The translations under genes and the position numbers were made by a program. From Nitrospinota bacterium (GTDB lineage Bacteria > Nitrospinota_A > UBA7883 > JACRGQ01), in NCBI GenBank assembly GCA_016212275.1, contig JACRGR010000032.1, forward strand, positions 1 to 64,000: DNA of 64,000 bases, written 5' to 3'. The notes under the pieces are model-generated. The model was not told the origin of the DNA. It made no database searches and worked only from the letters and a program-made list of their open reading frames with translations. This document shows positions 9,305-17,123 of the stretch, in pieces. Position 1 is the stretch's first letter, and the number at the start of each line of letters is the position of its first letter.

Positions 9305-9306
9305 GA
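9067..9306 (+). pseudogene. GxxExxY family protein, decayed
   Basis: Three pieces of one GxxExxY protein (PDDEXK-like family, function unsettled) can be read. An ATG at 9067 gives MDADLRDEQTT. After a one-base frame change near 9100 the sequence continues AIIAAAIEVHRQLGQG, then ILEAVYQESLAIEF, which carries the family motif. Near 9230 another frame holds the family C-terminus (NFGSPSLEFKRLVFSN) ending at 9306. About half of a normal 120-130-residue gene is missing from the middle. With one frameshift and one internal deletion it cannot make the native protein. Confidence 0.75.
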
Positions 9307-9337
9307 TTTAACTTTTTAATAAATTGTTGCCGCTCCA

Positions 9338-9559
9338 CCTTGGAACTCCAAGGCGATAGCGGTGCCGCCCATCCGCATTAACGAAGTAGTGCTGGGCAAA
9401 CGGGCCGTTTCGGCCGATACGGCCCTGCGGCTCGGAAAATATTTCGGCACCACCGCGCAATTCTGGATGAACCTGCAAACCGGCCACGAACTGGAACTGG
9501 CGAAGGACAAGGCGGGCGACAGTCTGCGGAAACTTGTCCCGCTGAAAAAAGCGGGCTGA
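9338..9559 (+). pseudogene. HigA-like antitoxin, N-terminally truncated
   Basis: The reading frame carries the second half of an XRE/HigA antitoxin: AVPPIRINEVVLGKR, then DTALRLGKYFGTTAQFWMNLQ. It lacks the first 25 or so residues, including the first helices of the DNA-binding domain, and has no proper start or ribosome site. A full-length relative lies at 27304-27603 in this window and shows what is missing. No HigB toxin is adjacent. It directly follows the decayed inverted-repeat element, suggesting that insertion or deletion there removed its 5' part. Confidence 0.65.
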
Positions 9560-9588
9560 AGTTGAAAATTGCAATAGCTGTTTATTAT

Positions 9589-11328
9589 TTAAGTTCTAGG
9601 TCTTGCTTTTTTTGCTACAGTGACTATGGCATCTAGTTTCTCCGAAATTTCAGAATCCAAGTTCTCGATAGGCATTAGGCTTGCGAGAACATGGTACTCG
9701 GATTTCCGTAGTTGCAACGGAAGATTCCTTTTCTTGAAGAATTTATTAAAAAGTGGATCAAGAAACTCATCCGTCACCTTGATGTCAGGTGACCAAGGTT
9801 CGGGCTTGTTGAGGTCAATCAAAGCATCTTTTATCTCATCGATGGAATCACGCATTGCCTGTTCACGTTCCTTTATTTCAGCACGACTGAACAAATCGTC
9901 CGGAGCATCCGGCAAATCATGTCCCGCGTAGGCAACCAATACCTCATTCGAACAAAAGTAGTTTTCAATTTCCCGGCGCTTCCACATCATTTCGTAGAGG
10001 GCACCAGTAGATTGAAGTTCACGATCCAAGCGATCAAATATGGCGATTCCCACCAAATCCTGCTTGGCCGCCCTTAACCCATAAAAGTGATCACGGGCTT
10101 TTTGTGGAAGATTGGTCTCTATGTATTTCACAAAGGGGCGCTCCAAGTATTGACTTGCCTCATGATTTAGGGTTTTTGAAAAGGACTGTAGGATCGCAAG
10201 GTCTGTGGAATTCTCCAAGTACAACACCCACCCGGTTTCCTCGGCCTGTAGGTAATGGTCAAAGCCAATATCCGCTAATGATTTCAGTATTTGCTGGGGC
10301 CGATCATCAATTCGATGGGGGTTCCCTACAAATGCAATAACAACGTCTCGCCCAACCGCTTCTTGGAGCACCACTTCGGAATGGCTCGCGGCAATAATCT
10401 GAGATCCTTGCTGTTCTCCAACTTGAATAAGGAGCTTGTAGGTCTGGCGTTGGCGCAATATCTCAAGGTGCGCATCAGGTTCATCCAGGAGAAGGACGGC
10501 CCCAGGATTGGCATACATATGGGCGAGTAAAAGTAACGTCTGTTGCAAACCCCTTCCTGAAGACGATAAATCGAGCTTGTTATTATACGCATCTCTGTAA
10601 GCCATCGTGATTTCACTGCGCTCAGAAATAAACTGTGGGGCTAAAAGCTCCACACCAAAGAAATCCCGAATGTTTCTTACAAGTTCTTCCCAATGCCCAT
10701 TGCCACTACTATAAAGTTGAAAGCACAAGTTGCGAAGAACCTGGGCAGTTTGCCCTTGACCTATGAGTACTCCTATCTCGCCTGGTTGCTTGACAAACTC
10801 CCTATCAGAAAGACCTGACATAGGAGGAAGGAAAGCGATTCGGACATTTTCCATCTCATCGGGAACTGGCATGCGCCCTGGAATCCCTCCCGTTCTCGAA
10901 GGCCGACAATAAAAAGACTCCTCGTTAAAATAGTCGAATTCAAGACCGCAAGACCATGCCCGATCGTGAGTCACACCATCCACGATTATTTCAACGCGAA
11001 CATTCTGTGTTTTGGATGATTCCTTGCCGTTTTTCTTTACCCGCTCGCCTTCACGCACATGCAAATTTCTCCAAAGGAGTTTAGCATCCGGAACAGGAAT
11101 GGAAACCAAATCGCGCCGATTTAGCGGGACTCCGGACTTTTTCTCCGGAGATGGCTTGCCCTTTCGTTTTTCATTCCAACGTCGCAATCCGATATCCCAA
11201 AGAGCCAACGACTGCAAGGCCGTCGTTTTACCAGAATTATTTGGCCCTATCAGGACAACGGCCTTTCCAAGTTCAATTTCTACATCATCGAATCGTTTAA
11301 AGTTTCGAATTCTTAACCTGGTTAACAT
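9589..11328 (-). CDS. OLD-like AAA ATPase with TOPRIM-type nuclease domain
   Basis: About 579 residues. The N-terminal SMC/RecF-like ATPase has RIRNFKRFDDVEIELG, Walker A GPNNSGKTT (28-36), signature LSSSGRGLQQ, Walker B VLLLDEPDAHLE and the H-loop ASHSE. The C-terminal part has OLD/TOPRIM-like marks: YLENSTDLAIL in place of the first acidic motif, AIFDRLDRE for the second, and RREIENYF. OLD proteins are nucleases, several of them antiphage. No helicase partner lies beside it, so it would be a stand-alone (class 1-like) member. I chose the ATG at 11328 because homologues begin at MLTRLRI; an ATG ten codons earlier is possible. It is visibly AT-richer than its neighbours, suggesting transfer. 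Confidence 0.78.
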   Translation of the reverse strand: MLTRLRIRNFKRFDDVEIELGKAVVLIGPNNSGKTTALQSLALWDIGLRRWNEKRKGKPSPEKKSGVPLNRRDLVSIPVPDAKLLWRNLHVREGERVKKNGKESSKTQNVRVEIIVDGVTHDRAWSCGLEFDYFNEESFYCRPSRTGGIPGRMPVPDEMENVRIAFLPPMSGLSDREFVKQPGEIGVLIGQGQTAQVLRNLCFQLYSSGNGHWEELVRNIRDFFGVELLAPQFISERSEITMAYRDAYNNKLDLSSSGRGLQQTLLLLAHMYANPGAVLLLDEPDAHLEILRQRQTYKLLIQVGEQQGSQIIAASHSEVVLQEAVGRDVVIAFVGNPHRIDDRPQQILKSLADIGFDHYLQAEETGWVLYLENSTDLAILQSFSKTLNHEASQYLERPFVKYIETNLPQKARDHFYGLRAAKQDLVGIAIFDRLDRELQSTGALYEMMWKRREIENYFCSNEVLVAYAGHDLPDAPDDLFSRAEIKEREQAMRDSIDEIKDALIDLNKPEPWSPDIKVTDEFLDPLFNKFFKKRNLPLQLRKSEYHVLASLMPIENLDSEISEKLDAIVTVAKKARPRT

Positions 11329-11394
11329 GAGCGAAAAAGCTTTCCCAACCAAGGGCATATAACAGGATATATTTTCGACTTGTCCATCGGCTAC

Positions 11395-12666
11395 CTACCG
11401 CGTGATGCCCTTCTTCTTCAGCTTTTCGACGAGCGTGGTGCGGTTCAATCCCAACAAAGTGGCGGCCTTGTTCTTCACCCAATTGCACTTCTCCAGCGCC
11501 TGGAGGATAAGCGCCATTTCGTACTCTTCCACCACCTCTTTCAGGTTGATTCCGGTCTCCGGAATCTCCATCACCGGGCCTTTTTGCGCGGGCGTTTCCA
11601 GTTCCGCCTCCTGCGCGCCAACCAACAGCATGTCCTGATACAGCATTTCCTCCGCCGACGAATCGGAACGGAACTGCATCGGCAGGTCGTCCACCTCTAT
11701 CACGCCCTCGCCCTTTATGACCGCCATCCGCTCGCAGATGTTCTCCAGTTCGCGCACGTTGCCGGGCCAGTCGTACTCCTGCATCAGCGCCATCGCCTCC
11801 GGCAATACGCCGGTGATGTTGCGGTTCTTGCTCTTGTTGAACCGCTTCATGAAGTGGTCTATCAGCAGGGGCAGGTCGTCCTTGCGGTCGCGCAAGGGCG
11901 GGAGCTTGAGCGGGATGACGTTCAGGCGGTAGAACAGGTCCTCGCGGAACCGCTTTTCCTTGATCGCCTTTTCCAAGTTCTGGTTCGTGGCGGCAAGCAC
12001 CCGCACGTTGGTCTTTATCACCTGGTTGCTCCCCACGCGCTCGAACTCCTGCTGTTGCAGAATGCGCAGGAGCTTCACCTGCAAGGTGGGGCTCATGTCG
12101 CCGATCTCGTCCAGGAATATCGTTCCCTCGTGCGCCATCTCGAACTTGCCGATGCGCGTGCGGATGGCGCCGGTGAACGACCCCTTCTCGTGGCCGAACA
12201 GCTCGCTCTCCAAAAGCTCTTCCGGGATCGCGCCGCAATTGACGGTCACGAAATTCCGGTCGCGCCGCGGCGAGTGCCAATGGATGGCGCGCGCGAAAAG
12301 CTCTTTGCCGGTGCCGGATTCGCCCAGCACCAACACGGTGGAATCGGTATCCGCCAAGCGCGTGATGACGTTGAAAATATCCTTGAGCTTGGTGGATTGC
12401 CCGATGATGTTCGAGAACCGGAACGGCATTTTTCGCGGCGAGGATTTTTGAGCAATTTCCGGCGGCGCTTCCGGCGCGATTTCCGCCACCGGCTCCGCGA
12501 CCGGTTCCGCAATAATTTCCGCCGGAGGTTCCTCGTCTAATTCAGAGGGCGGCTCCGCTCCTTCGTCTTCCGCCCGCACCGGCTCTGATTCATCGGCTGA
12601 TGTCGGCGGTGGAACGGACTCTTCGATGTTTTCGGCTAAATCGAGATATTCATCGTTCGCGTTCAT
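11395..12666 (-). CDS. Sigma-54-dependent transcriptional activator without receiver domain
   Basis: 423 residues. Residues 1-80 are Pro/Glu-rich, probably disordered, and replace the usual receiver or sensor domain. An AAA+ sigma-54 activator core follows: Walker A GESGTGKE near 115-122, the sigma-54 contact loop as GSFTGA (162-167, Ser instead of the usual Ala), Walker B TIFLDEIGD and the arginine-finger region FREDLFYRLNV. The C-terminal Fis-type helix-turn-helix (AATLLGLNRTTLVEKLKKKG) resembles FleQ/FlrC regulators of motility or pili. It is divergent from a sigma-54 promoter at 12923, its most obvious target. What signal controls it cannot be seen. Confidence 0.93.
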   Translation of the reverse strand: MNANDEYLDLAENIEESVPPPTSADESEPVRAEDEGAEPPSELDEEPPAEIIAEPVAEPVAEIAPEAPPEIAQKSSPRKMPFRFSNIIGQSTKLKDIFNVITRLADTDSTVLVLGESGTGKELFARAIHWHSPRRDRNFVTVNCGAIPEELLESELFGHEKGSFTGAIRTRIGKFEMAHEGTIFLDEIGDMSPTLQVKLLRILQQQEFERVGSNQVIKTNVRVLAATNQNLEKAIKEKRFREDLFYRLNVIPLKLPPLRDRKDDLPLLIDHFMKRFNKSKNRNITGVLPEAMALMQEYDWPGNVRELENICERMAVIKGEGVIEVDDLPMQFRSDSSAEEMLYQDMLLVGAQEAELETPAQKGPVMEIPETGINLKEVVEEYEMALILQALEKCNWVKNKAATLLGLNRTTLVEKLKKKGITR

Positions 12667-12922
12667 GAATTTGACGCTCTCGCGCCCCCCACGTTAGTTA
12701 ATTCCATCAAATTAGATGTAATTTACTTAACAATTAACCAAAATTCAAGCAAATAAATTTAGACAATAGTAGCATGACAAAATAAAATCGTCAAATAACC
12801 ATCCATCTGATGATTCCTATTTAAAGTCCCTTTTTATGCACTAGCTTTACCATGCGTATGCAATAGTGAACATTACATGCCGACAGATATTCATAAGATA
12901 TTGTTTATTATTTAAATATTCT

Positions 12923-12938
12923 TGGCACACCTTGTGCT
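12923..12938 (+). promoter_or_regulatory. Sigma-54 (-24/-12) promoter
   Basis: TGGCAC-ACCTT-GTGCT: the invariant GG and GC pairs are exactly ten bases apart, and only the T before the GC-containing element departs from TTGC. It predicts a transcript start near 12949. The 250 bases upstream (12690-12920) are strikingly AT-rich, have no gene, and include TGAC-N11-GTCA (about 12776-12794) as a possible activator site. The divergent sigma-54 activator next door makes this assignment strong. Confidence 0.8.
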
Positions 12939-12951
12939 TTTTCATTAGGGC

Positions 12952-13086
12952 ATGGAAGCAAACGTTACGCACATAAATGAAAACGGAACCAGAAAGTGCC
13001 CTACAGCCAAGGGAAAAAGCTCCGATATGTCATTGGTAAAACTGGAGAGCAAGGAAATGGGATTGAAAGGAAGGGATGAGCGATGA
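12952..13086 (+). CDS. Possible 44-residue peptide after the sigma-54 promoter
   Basis: A short frame (MEANVTHINENGTRKCPTAK and onward) of 44 codons, highly charged, one Cys, no membrane segment. Its stop overlaps the start of the next small gene as ATGA, which favours real coupling. Against it, the predicted transcript start is only about three bases before the ATG, so it would be leaderless, and the upstream TAGGGC is a poor ribosome site. This stretch could instead be the leader of the second gene. Confidence 0.35.
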   Translation: MEANVTHINENGTRKCPTAKGKSSDMSLVKLESKEMGLKGRDER

Positions 13087-13250
13087 AACGGCATGAACGG
13101 CTTCCCCTGTTCTGCAAAAAATGCGCAAACGTGCGGGAGACGATTTTCAGCGGCGAACAGTACTGCAAATTGCAGTGCAAGTACAACCCCGCGCACCGGA
13201 TTTCCGCGTGGCGCTCTTTCTATAAAAAGAAACAGGGGGTGGCCGCCTAG
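13083..13250 (+). CDS. Small Cys-rich (zinc-ribbon-like) protein, 55 residues
   Basis: A 55-residue basic protein with two cysteine pairs, CKKC at residues 11-14 and CKLQC at about 28-32, spaced as in a small zinc ribbon, followed by an aromatic/basic tail (AWRSFYKKK). A strong ribosome site (GGAAGG) lies 8 bases before the ATG. It is the first well-supported gene downstream of the sigma-54 promoter, so its expression is probably activator-dependent. I know no family for it. It may bind nucleic acid or protein through zinc; that is inference. Confidence 0.6.
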   Translation: MKRHERLPLFCKKCANVRETIFSGEQYCKLQCKYNPAHRISAWRSFYKKKQGVAA

Positions 13251-13364
13251 CAGGGCGCGGCCCACGGCGGATGTCCCGAATCGCCTCATTGGAAATGAAA
13301 GGCAGTCCACCGCGCTCCGGCATTTTTGTCCCTCGCTCCCCTGTGTCTGCGGTGGATTATTGGC

Positions 13365-13370
13365 TATAAT
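13365..13370 (+). promoter_or_regulatory. -10 element for the squalene synthase-like gene
   Basis: A perfect TATAAT eight bases before the ATG at 13378. Transcription would start at or next to the start codon, and there is no ribosome site in front of it, so a leaderless message is likely. The -35 region (13342-13347) is weak. Confidence 0.5.
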
Positions 13371-13377
13371 CCTCCCT

Positions 13378-14403
13378 ATGAAAAACGGCCATTTGAAACG
13401 GTGCTGGGAGATTCTTCCCGCCGTCTCGCGCAGTTTCGCGCTGTGCATCCAAAAGCTCCCCGCCGGGCTGGACGAAAAGATCATGCTCGCGTACCTCGTC
13501 TTCCGCGTCATTGACACGATAGAGGATTCCTCCGCGCCGCTTGAAACGAAGGAAGAAGCCTTCGCTGAATTTTTGGCGCTCATGGAACAGCGCCCCGTGG
13601 ACGAAAAACGGTTCGGACTGCACCGCGATATGCTGGTGGCGCGGATAGACCACACCTACGAGCGAGCGCTATTCGACAACGTGCCAAGCGTGTTCGAGGT
13701 ATTTTACGGATTCGGCGCGGAGGAGCGGGCGGTGATTTTGAAATACGCGCGCGAAATGGTGGAGGGGATGCTGAAATTCCAAAATACCCCCATCGCCGAT
13801 TTCAAGGCGCAGGAGGAATACTGCTACTACGTCGCGGGCATCGTGGGATACCTGAACACCCACCTATTCCACCTGTCGGGGCATATCGGCGCGGAACTGC
13901 GCGACGAACTGCTGGGGCTTTCAAAGAACTTCGGCATCGCACTGCAAAAGGTGAACGTCCTGCGCGACGTGGCATACGACATCCCCCAAGGACGCAAGTT
14001 CTGGCCACTGGACGTTTTGCAAAAACACGGGCTAACTTACGAAACGCTGTGCGCCCCGGAGCGCCGCGCCGACGCGATGAAGGTGCTTGCCGAAATGGTG
14101 GAGAACGCCCTGCCCTATCTGGAGGACGCCATCGAATACACCACGCGACTGCCCCGCTTCGAGGTGCGCGTGCGGGTGTTCTGCCTCATCCCGCTGTTCA
14201 TGGCGCTGGAGTCGTACGCGAAATGCGTGGGGAACGAGGACATCTTCAATTCCGGCAAGACCGTGAAAATATCGAAGGAAGACGTGGCCCGCATCGTGCG
14301 CCACTCGTTCGTACTGTCGCCGTTCAACGGCGCCTTGCGCCGGTGGTTCCGCTCCTGCACCGCCGATGTCCGCCAGAAACTTTCCGCTACCAACGGAAGA
14401 TAA
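13378..14403 (+). CDS. Squalene/phytoene synthase family protein (squalene synthase-like)
   Basis: 341 residues, the usual size. Both aspartate-rich Mg-diphosphate motifs are present, DTIED (46-50) and DVAYD at about 190, the latter within LRDVAYDIPQGRKFWP, close to eukaryote-type squalene synthase. YCYYVAGIVGYLNTHLF matches the conserved YCHYVAGxVG stretch. The enzyme condenses two farnesyl diphosphates head to head, toward hopanoids or other C30 terpenoids. No other terpenoid gene is nearby, so squalene rather than phytoene is judged from these motifs only. The frame is open upstream to 13093, but the ATG here is where homology begins. Confidence 0.88.
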   Translation: MKNGHLKRCWEILPAVSRSFALCIQKLPAGLDEKIMLAYLVFRVIDTIEDSSAPLETKEEAFAEFLALMEQRPVDEKRFGLHRDMLVARIDHTYERALFDNVPSVFEVFYGFGAEERAVILKYAREMVEGMLKFQNTPIADFKAQEEYCYYVAGIVGYLNTHLFHLSGHIGAELRDELLGLSKNFGIALQKVNVLRDVAYDIPQGRKFWPLDVLQKHGLTYETLCAPERRADAMKVLAEMVENALPYLEDAIEYTTRLPRFEVRVRVFCLIPLFMALESYAKCVGNEDIFNSGKTVKISKEDVARIVRHSFVLSPFNGALRRWFRSCTADVRQKLSATNGR

Positions 14404-14429
14404 GCCACAGAGTCACGGGAAAAAACTCC

Positions 14430-14508
14430 ATCCGCAGATTGCACAGATTTCACAGATTTTGGTTCACAGGCAATTTCTCCATCTGCGCCATCGGCATAAT
14501 CTGCGGAT
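14430..14508. repeat. Short inverted repeat related to the 9049-9304 element
   Basis: ATCCGCAGATT at 14430-14440 and AATCTGCGGAT at 14498-14508 form an 11-base inverted repeat with the same core as the arms at 9049 and 9273. The interior (about 57 bases) has CACAGATTTCACAGATTTT-like tracts and no coding capacity. It fills the 125-base gap between two convergent genes and looks like a solo remnant of the same element family. Confidence 0.65.
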
Positions 14509-14528
14509 AGCTTTCTCCGTATCTGTGG

Positions 14529-15329
14529 TTACCCCTTTCTTGTGAAGGCAAAGGTAGTCATGGAGAGGGTGCCGTACTGCCAGCCGCGGAAAATGATCTC
14601 CAGCGAATCGTTTTCATTCGCGCATCCCAGCGCGAAAAACAGCGGCAAAAAATGATCCGCTTCCGGGTGCGCAAGCGGTGCGTTCGGCGCGTCCGCCATG
14701 AAGCGCGAAAGCGCGTCCACATCCCGCGCGGCCACTTTCTCCATCACCCATTGTTCAAATGAGGCGTACGCCGGTTCCGGCGGAGCGTTTTTCCCGCGCC
14801 AGTTGAGCGCGCCAAGATTGTGCGTCATGCTCCCGCTCCCAATGAGCAGGATATTTTCCCCTCGCAAGAGGGCCAGCGCCTTTCCCATTTCCATAACCGT
14901 TTCGGGCTTGGCGGGATATGGCATGGAAACCTGCACCACCGGCACGTCCGCCGATGGATACAGTATCTTCAGCGGCACCCATGCGCCGTGGTCCAGCCCC
15001 CGCTTTTCATCGAGCGCCGCATCAACCCCCGCGTTGGAAAGTATCCCCGCTATCCTTTCCGCCAGCGCGGGATAGCCGGGTGCGGAATATTCCATAGCGA
15101 ACAGTTCCTTGGCGAACCCGCCAAAATCGTAGATGACATGGTTCGCCGCGCATGAGGTAATACCGATTCTCCCGCTGGCGGGCAAGTGCGCGGACAGAAC
15201 AACAATGGCGGCGGGTTTCGGGATACCCGCCGCGAACCGTTTCAGCCCTTCGTGGAAACCGTCCTTTTCCAACAGGACGGTCGGCGCCCCGTGCGAGATG
15301 AACAGCGCGGGGGCGACAACCGTTTCCAT
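14529..15329 (-). CDS. DODA-type extradiol aromatic ring-opening dioxygenase family (YgiD-like)
   Basis: 266 residues from the ATG at 15329. It shows the class III extradiol signature: LFISHGAPT at the N-terminus, VVLSAHLPA, LDHGAWVPLKILYP with a metal-ligand His, and GSGSMTHNLG. Members bind one Fe or Zn and open catechol-type rings; E. coli YgiD acts on L-DOPA. The true substrate is unknown. Translation starts four bases after the yceI-like stop, so the two form an operon. Confidence 0.85.
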   Translation of the reverse strand: METVVAPALFISHGAPTVLLEKDGFHEGLKRFAAGIPKPAAIVVLSAHLPASGRIGITSCAANHVIYDFGGFAKELFAMEYSAPGYPALAERIAGILSNAGVDAALDEKRGLDHGAWVPLKILYPSADVPVVQVSMPYPAKPETVMEMGKALALLRGENILLIGSGSMTHNLGALNWRGKNAPPEPAYASFEQWVMEKVAARDVDALSRFMADAPNAPLAHPEADHFLPLFFALGCANENDSLEIIFRGWQYGTLSMTTFAFTRKG

Positions 15330-15333
15330 CACG

Positions 15334-15921
15334 TCACTTTTGCTGTACCCCTTCGATCTCAAGGGAAAGCTTCACCTCGTTCCCCACTACCAAGCCGCCG
15401 GTCTCCAGCACCTTGTTGAAACTGACCCCGAAGTCGTTGCGGTTGATCGTGCCGGATGCGGTGAACCCCGCCCGCTGGTTGCCCCACGGATCCTTCACCG
15501 CGCCGAGGAATTCCCCTTCCAGCGTCACTTCTTTCGTCACGCCGCGGATGGTCAGGTCGCCGGTCACGCGCAGTTTGTCGCCCGTGGCGGCGGCCTTCTT
15601 CATGACAAAGGACATTTCCGGGAATTTTTGCGCGTCGAAAAAATCGGGCGAGCGCAGGTGGTCGTCGCGCTTTGGCTCGTTGGTATTGACGCTCGCGACT
15701 TTGATGACCGCGTTCGCGGCGGTAAGGGCCTTGCTCTTCTCGTCGAACGAGAACGTCCCGGCGAAGTCGCCAAAGTTCCCCTTCACGTTCGATATGACCA
15801 TGTGCTTCACCGAAAACCCGACGTTGGAATGTGCTTTATCCACCGCGTATTGAGCCGCGAATACCGGCTGGAAAAACACGGCAAGCGCCAGTGCGAACGA
15901 AATGAATATCGCCTTTTTCAT
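15334..15921 (-). CDS. YceI family periplasmic protein
   Basis: 195 residues from an ATG with an AGGGAGG ribosome site; the open frame runs further but without one. Residues 1-22 are a signal peptide ending FAA. The mature part is a YceI lipocalin-like barrel: YAVDKAHSNVGFSVKHMVISN, GTFSFDEKS, LRSPDFFDAQKFPEM, VTGDLTIRGVTKEVTL and NRNDFGVSF are family hallmarks. YceI proteins bind long isoprenoid chains such as polyprenols or quinones. The link to the squalene synthase-like gene 1 kb away is only suggestive. It is the first gene of an operon with the dioxygenase. Confidence 0.93.
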   Translation of the reverse strand: MKKAIFISFALALAVFFQPVFAAQYAVDKAHSNVGFSVKHMVISNVKGNFGDFAGTFSFDEKSKALTAANAVIKVASVNTNEPKRDDHLRSPDFFDAQKFPEMSFVMKKAAATGDKLRVTGDLTIRGVTKEVTLEGEFLGAVKDPWGNQRAGFTASGTINRNDFGVSFNKVLETGGLVVGNEVKLSLEIEGVQQK

Positions 15922-15934
15922 TATTCCTCCCTGT

Positions 15935-16189
15935 TCACGGCAGTTTTGTATGCGCGCCATCGCACCACGGGGGCATTTTGGTATTCTTGCACGCGCACCA
16001 CGGTTTCTTGCCGTCTTCGTCCACTTCCACCTTCAGCGGAGCGTTCGGCTGGTTGGCGAATCCGGCGGCTTTGTGCGCGCCGTCGCAGTACGGCTGTTTT
16101 TGCGAGTGGCCGCACCCGCACCAGTAGTAGGTCCCTTTCGGGGTCTCCATAACAATGGGACCTTTTTTCGCCACCTTCGGTTCCGGCAT
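15935..16189 (-). CDS. Twin CDGSH-type iron-sulfur protein
   Basis: 84 residues with two CDGSH-type [2Fe-2S] motifs in tandem: CGCGHSQKQPYCDGAH (about 24-39) and CACKNTKMPPWCDGAH (about 65-80). Each has the three Cys and one His ligands; Ala replaces the Ser of the name motif in both, a common variant. There is no membrane anchor, so it is a soluble redox or cluster-transfer protein. An excellent GGGAGG site precedes the ATG. The gap to the yceI-like gene is 13 bases, so all three genes may be co-transcribed. Confidence 0.93.
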   Translation of the reverse strand: MPEPKVAKKGPIVMETPKGTYYWCGCGHSQKQPYCDGAHKAAGFANQPNAPLKVEVDEDGKKPWCACKNTKMPPWCDGAHTKLP

Positions 16190-16284
16190 CGTTTCCTCCC
16201 TTCAAAACAGGTTGCTCATTCCGGGCCTTCCACCGGCCCGCCGGACTTACTAAACCATTTAGAACGTCTTGATTCAAGTGGCGG

Positions 16285-16623
16285 TCATTTCCCCGCCTGG
16301 TACACCGTTTCCCCCTCTTCCGCGAACTGCGTGAACAGCGATCCGCCGGTCTCGAACTCCTCGGTGGTGAGCGTGATGATGTCGAACGGCACCTGATATT
16401 TCCGCATCGCGGTCATCTCGGCGTTTTTCGTCAGGCGGGCGCGCTCGAATATCGTTTTACCCTTGAAGTCCTCCGACATGATGAGGATGTCAATATCGCT
16501 TTCCTCCTGCAGGTCGCCCCGCGTGCGTGAGCCGTACAGGACGATCTTTGAAAGGTTCACGCCGTCGGCGATCAGGGTGTCCTTCAGGCAGTTGATGGCC
16601 GCTATAACCGCGTCTTTATCCAT
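16285..16623 (-). CDS. MNT-type nucleotidyltransferase antitoxin (MntA-like)
   Basis: 112 residues with the minimal nucleotidyltransferase motif GSRTRGDLQEESDIDILI (about 31-48), giving the GSxxRG and DxD metal-binding residues. In HEPN/MNT toxin-antitoxin modules this protein silences the HEPN RNase, often by AMPylating a Tyr near the active site. It overlaps the upstream HEPN gene by 22 bases, the classical arrangement. The motif is intact, so the module may be active. Confidence 0.88.
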   Translation of the reverse strand: MDKDAVIAAINCLKDTLIADGVNLSKIVLYGSRTRGDLQEESDIDILIMSEDFKGKTIFERARLTKNAEMTAMRKYQVPFDIITLTTEEFETGGSLFTQFAEEGETVYQAGK

Positions 16624-16982
16624 ATCAGGGCCTCCCTGCTGTGGGTGATCAATTGGCGGGTCTTTTCCTCGTCAAAGTTGTTCAGCATCTTGTGCAGGTC
16701 GTCCGGGTAGCGTATCTGCGTACTGATGCGGTTGAGGGTGTACATGAAGTCCTCCAGATGTTCGGGCACATGCAGGCGCATCCGCTCGATGAGGTAGATG
16801 AGGCTGTGCGTCTTGGGGGGTATCTTGCCCAGCTTGGCGGTGAAAAGCCCCTTGAGCGCCTTTTCCAGCGAAAGGTGGCACATGAACACCGCGTAAAAAA
16901 AACGTCCCACGTTGCAGATCAGCTCGGCGGTGTCCATATCGAACTCCGCCTGCCGGAACCATTCGTTGGGCCGTTTTTTCAT
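16602..16982 (-). CDS. HEPN domain toxin of a HEPN/MNT module
   Basis: 126 residues, all helical. The start with WFRQAEFDMDTAELI and the later CHLSLEKALKGLF are typical of HEPN proteins. The RNase motif R-X4-6-H can be read as RYPDDLH (about 92-98); a Tyr inside it is the kind of residue MntA AMPylates. It is immediately upstream of, and overlaps, the MNT gene, so both are made from one message. The toxin role is inferred from this pairing. Confidence 0.85.
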   Translation of the reverse strand: MKKRPNEWFRQAEFDMDTAELICNVGRFFYAVFMCHLSLEKALKGLFTAKLGKIPPKTHSLIYLIERMRLHVPEHLEDFMYTLNRISTQIRYPDDLHKMLNNFDEEKTRQLITHSREALIWIKTRL

Positions 16983-17036
16983 TTCACCGCCGTTCGGATA
17001 TTGGTGGTTTCAAACACTCCTGACGAATCAACAAAA

Positions 17037-17096
17037 TGTCATGCCCGTAAAAACGGGCCTCCAGAATACTGGATTCCCGCCTGCGCGGGAATGACA
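17037..17096. repeat. 60-bp multi-hairpin intergenic repeat
   Basis: Bounded by TGTCAT and ATGACA, the unit contains three self-complementary segments in a row: GCCCGT/ACGGGC, TCCAG/CTGGA and TCCCGC/GCGGGA. From memory this is a widespread proteobacterial intergenic repeat type, not a gene. A partial copy (TGTCATACCCGTAAAAACGG) occurs at 26456-26475, inside the start of the haem-binding protein gene. It lies between the HEPN gene and greA. Confidence 0.75.
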
Positions 17097-17123
17097 TCGT
17101 AATGAGCTATTGTTTAAATCGCC

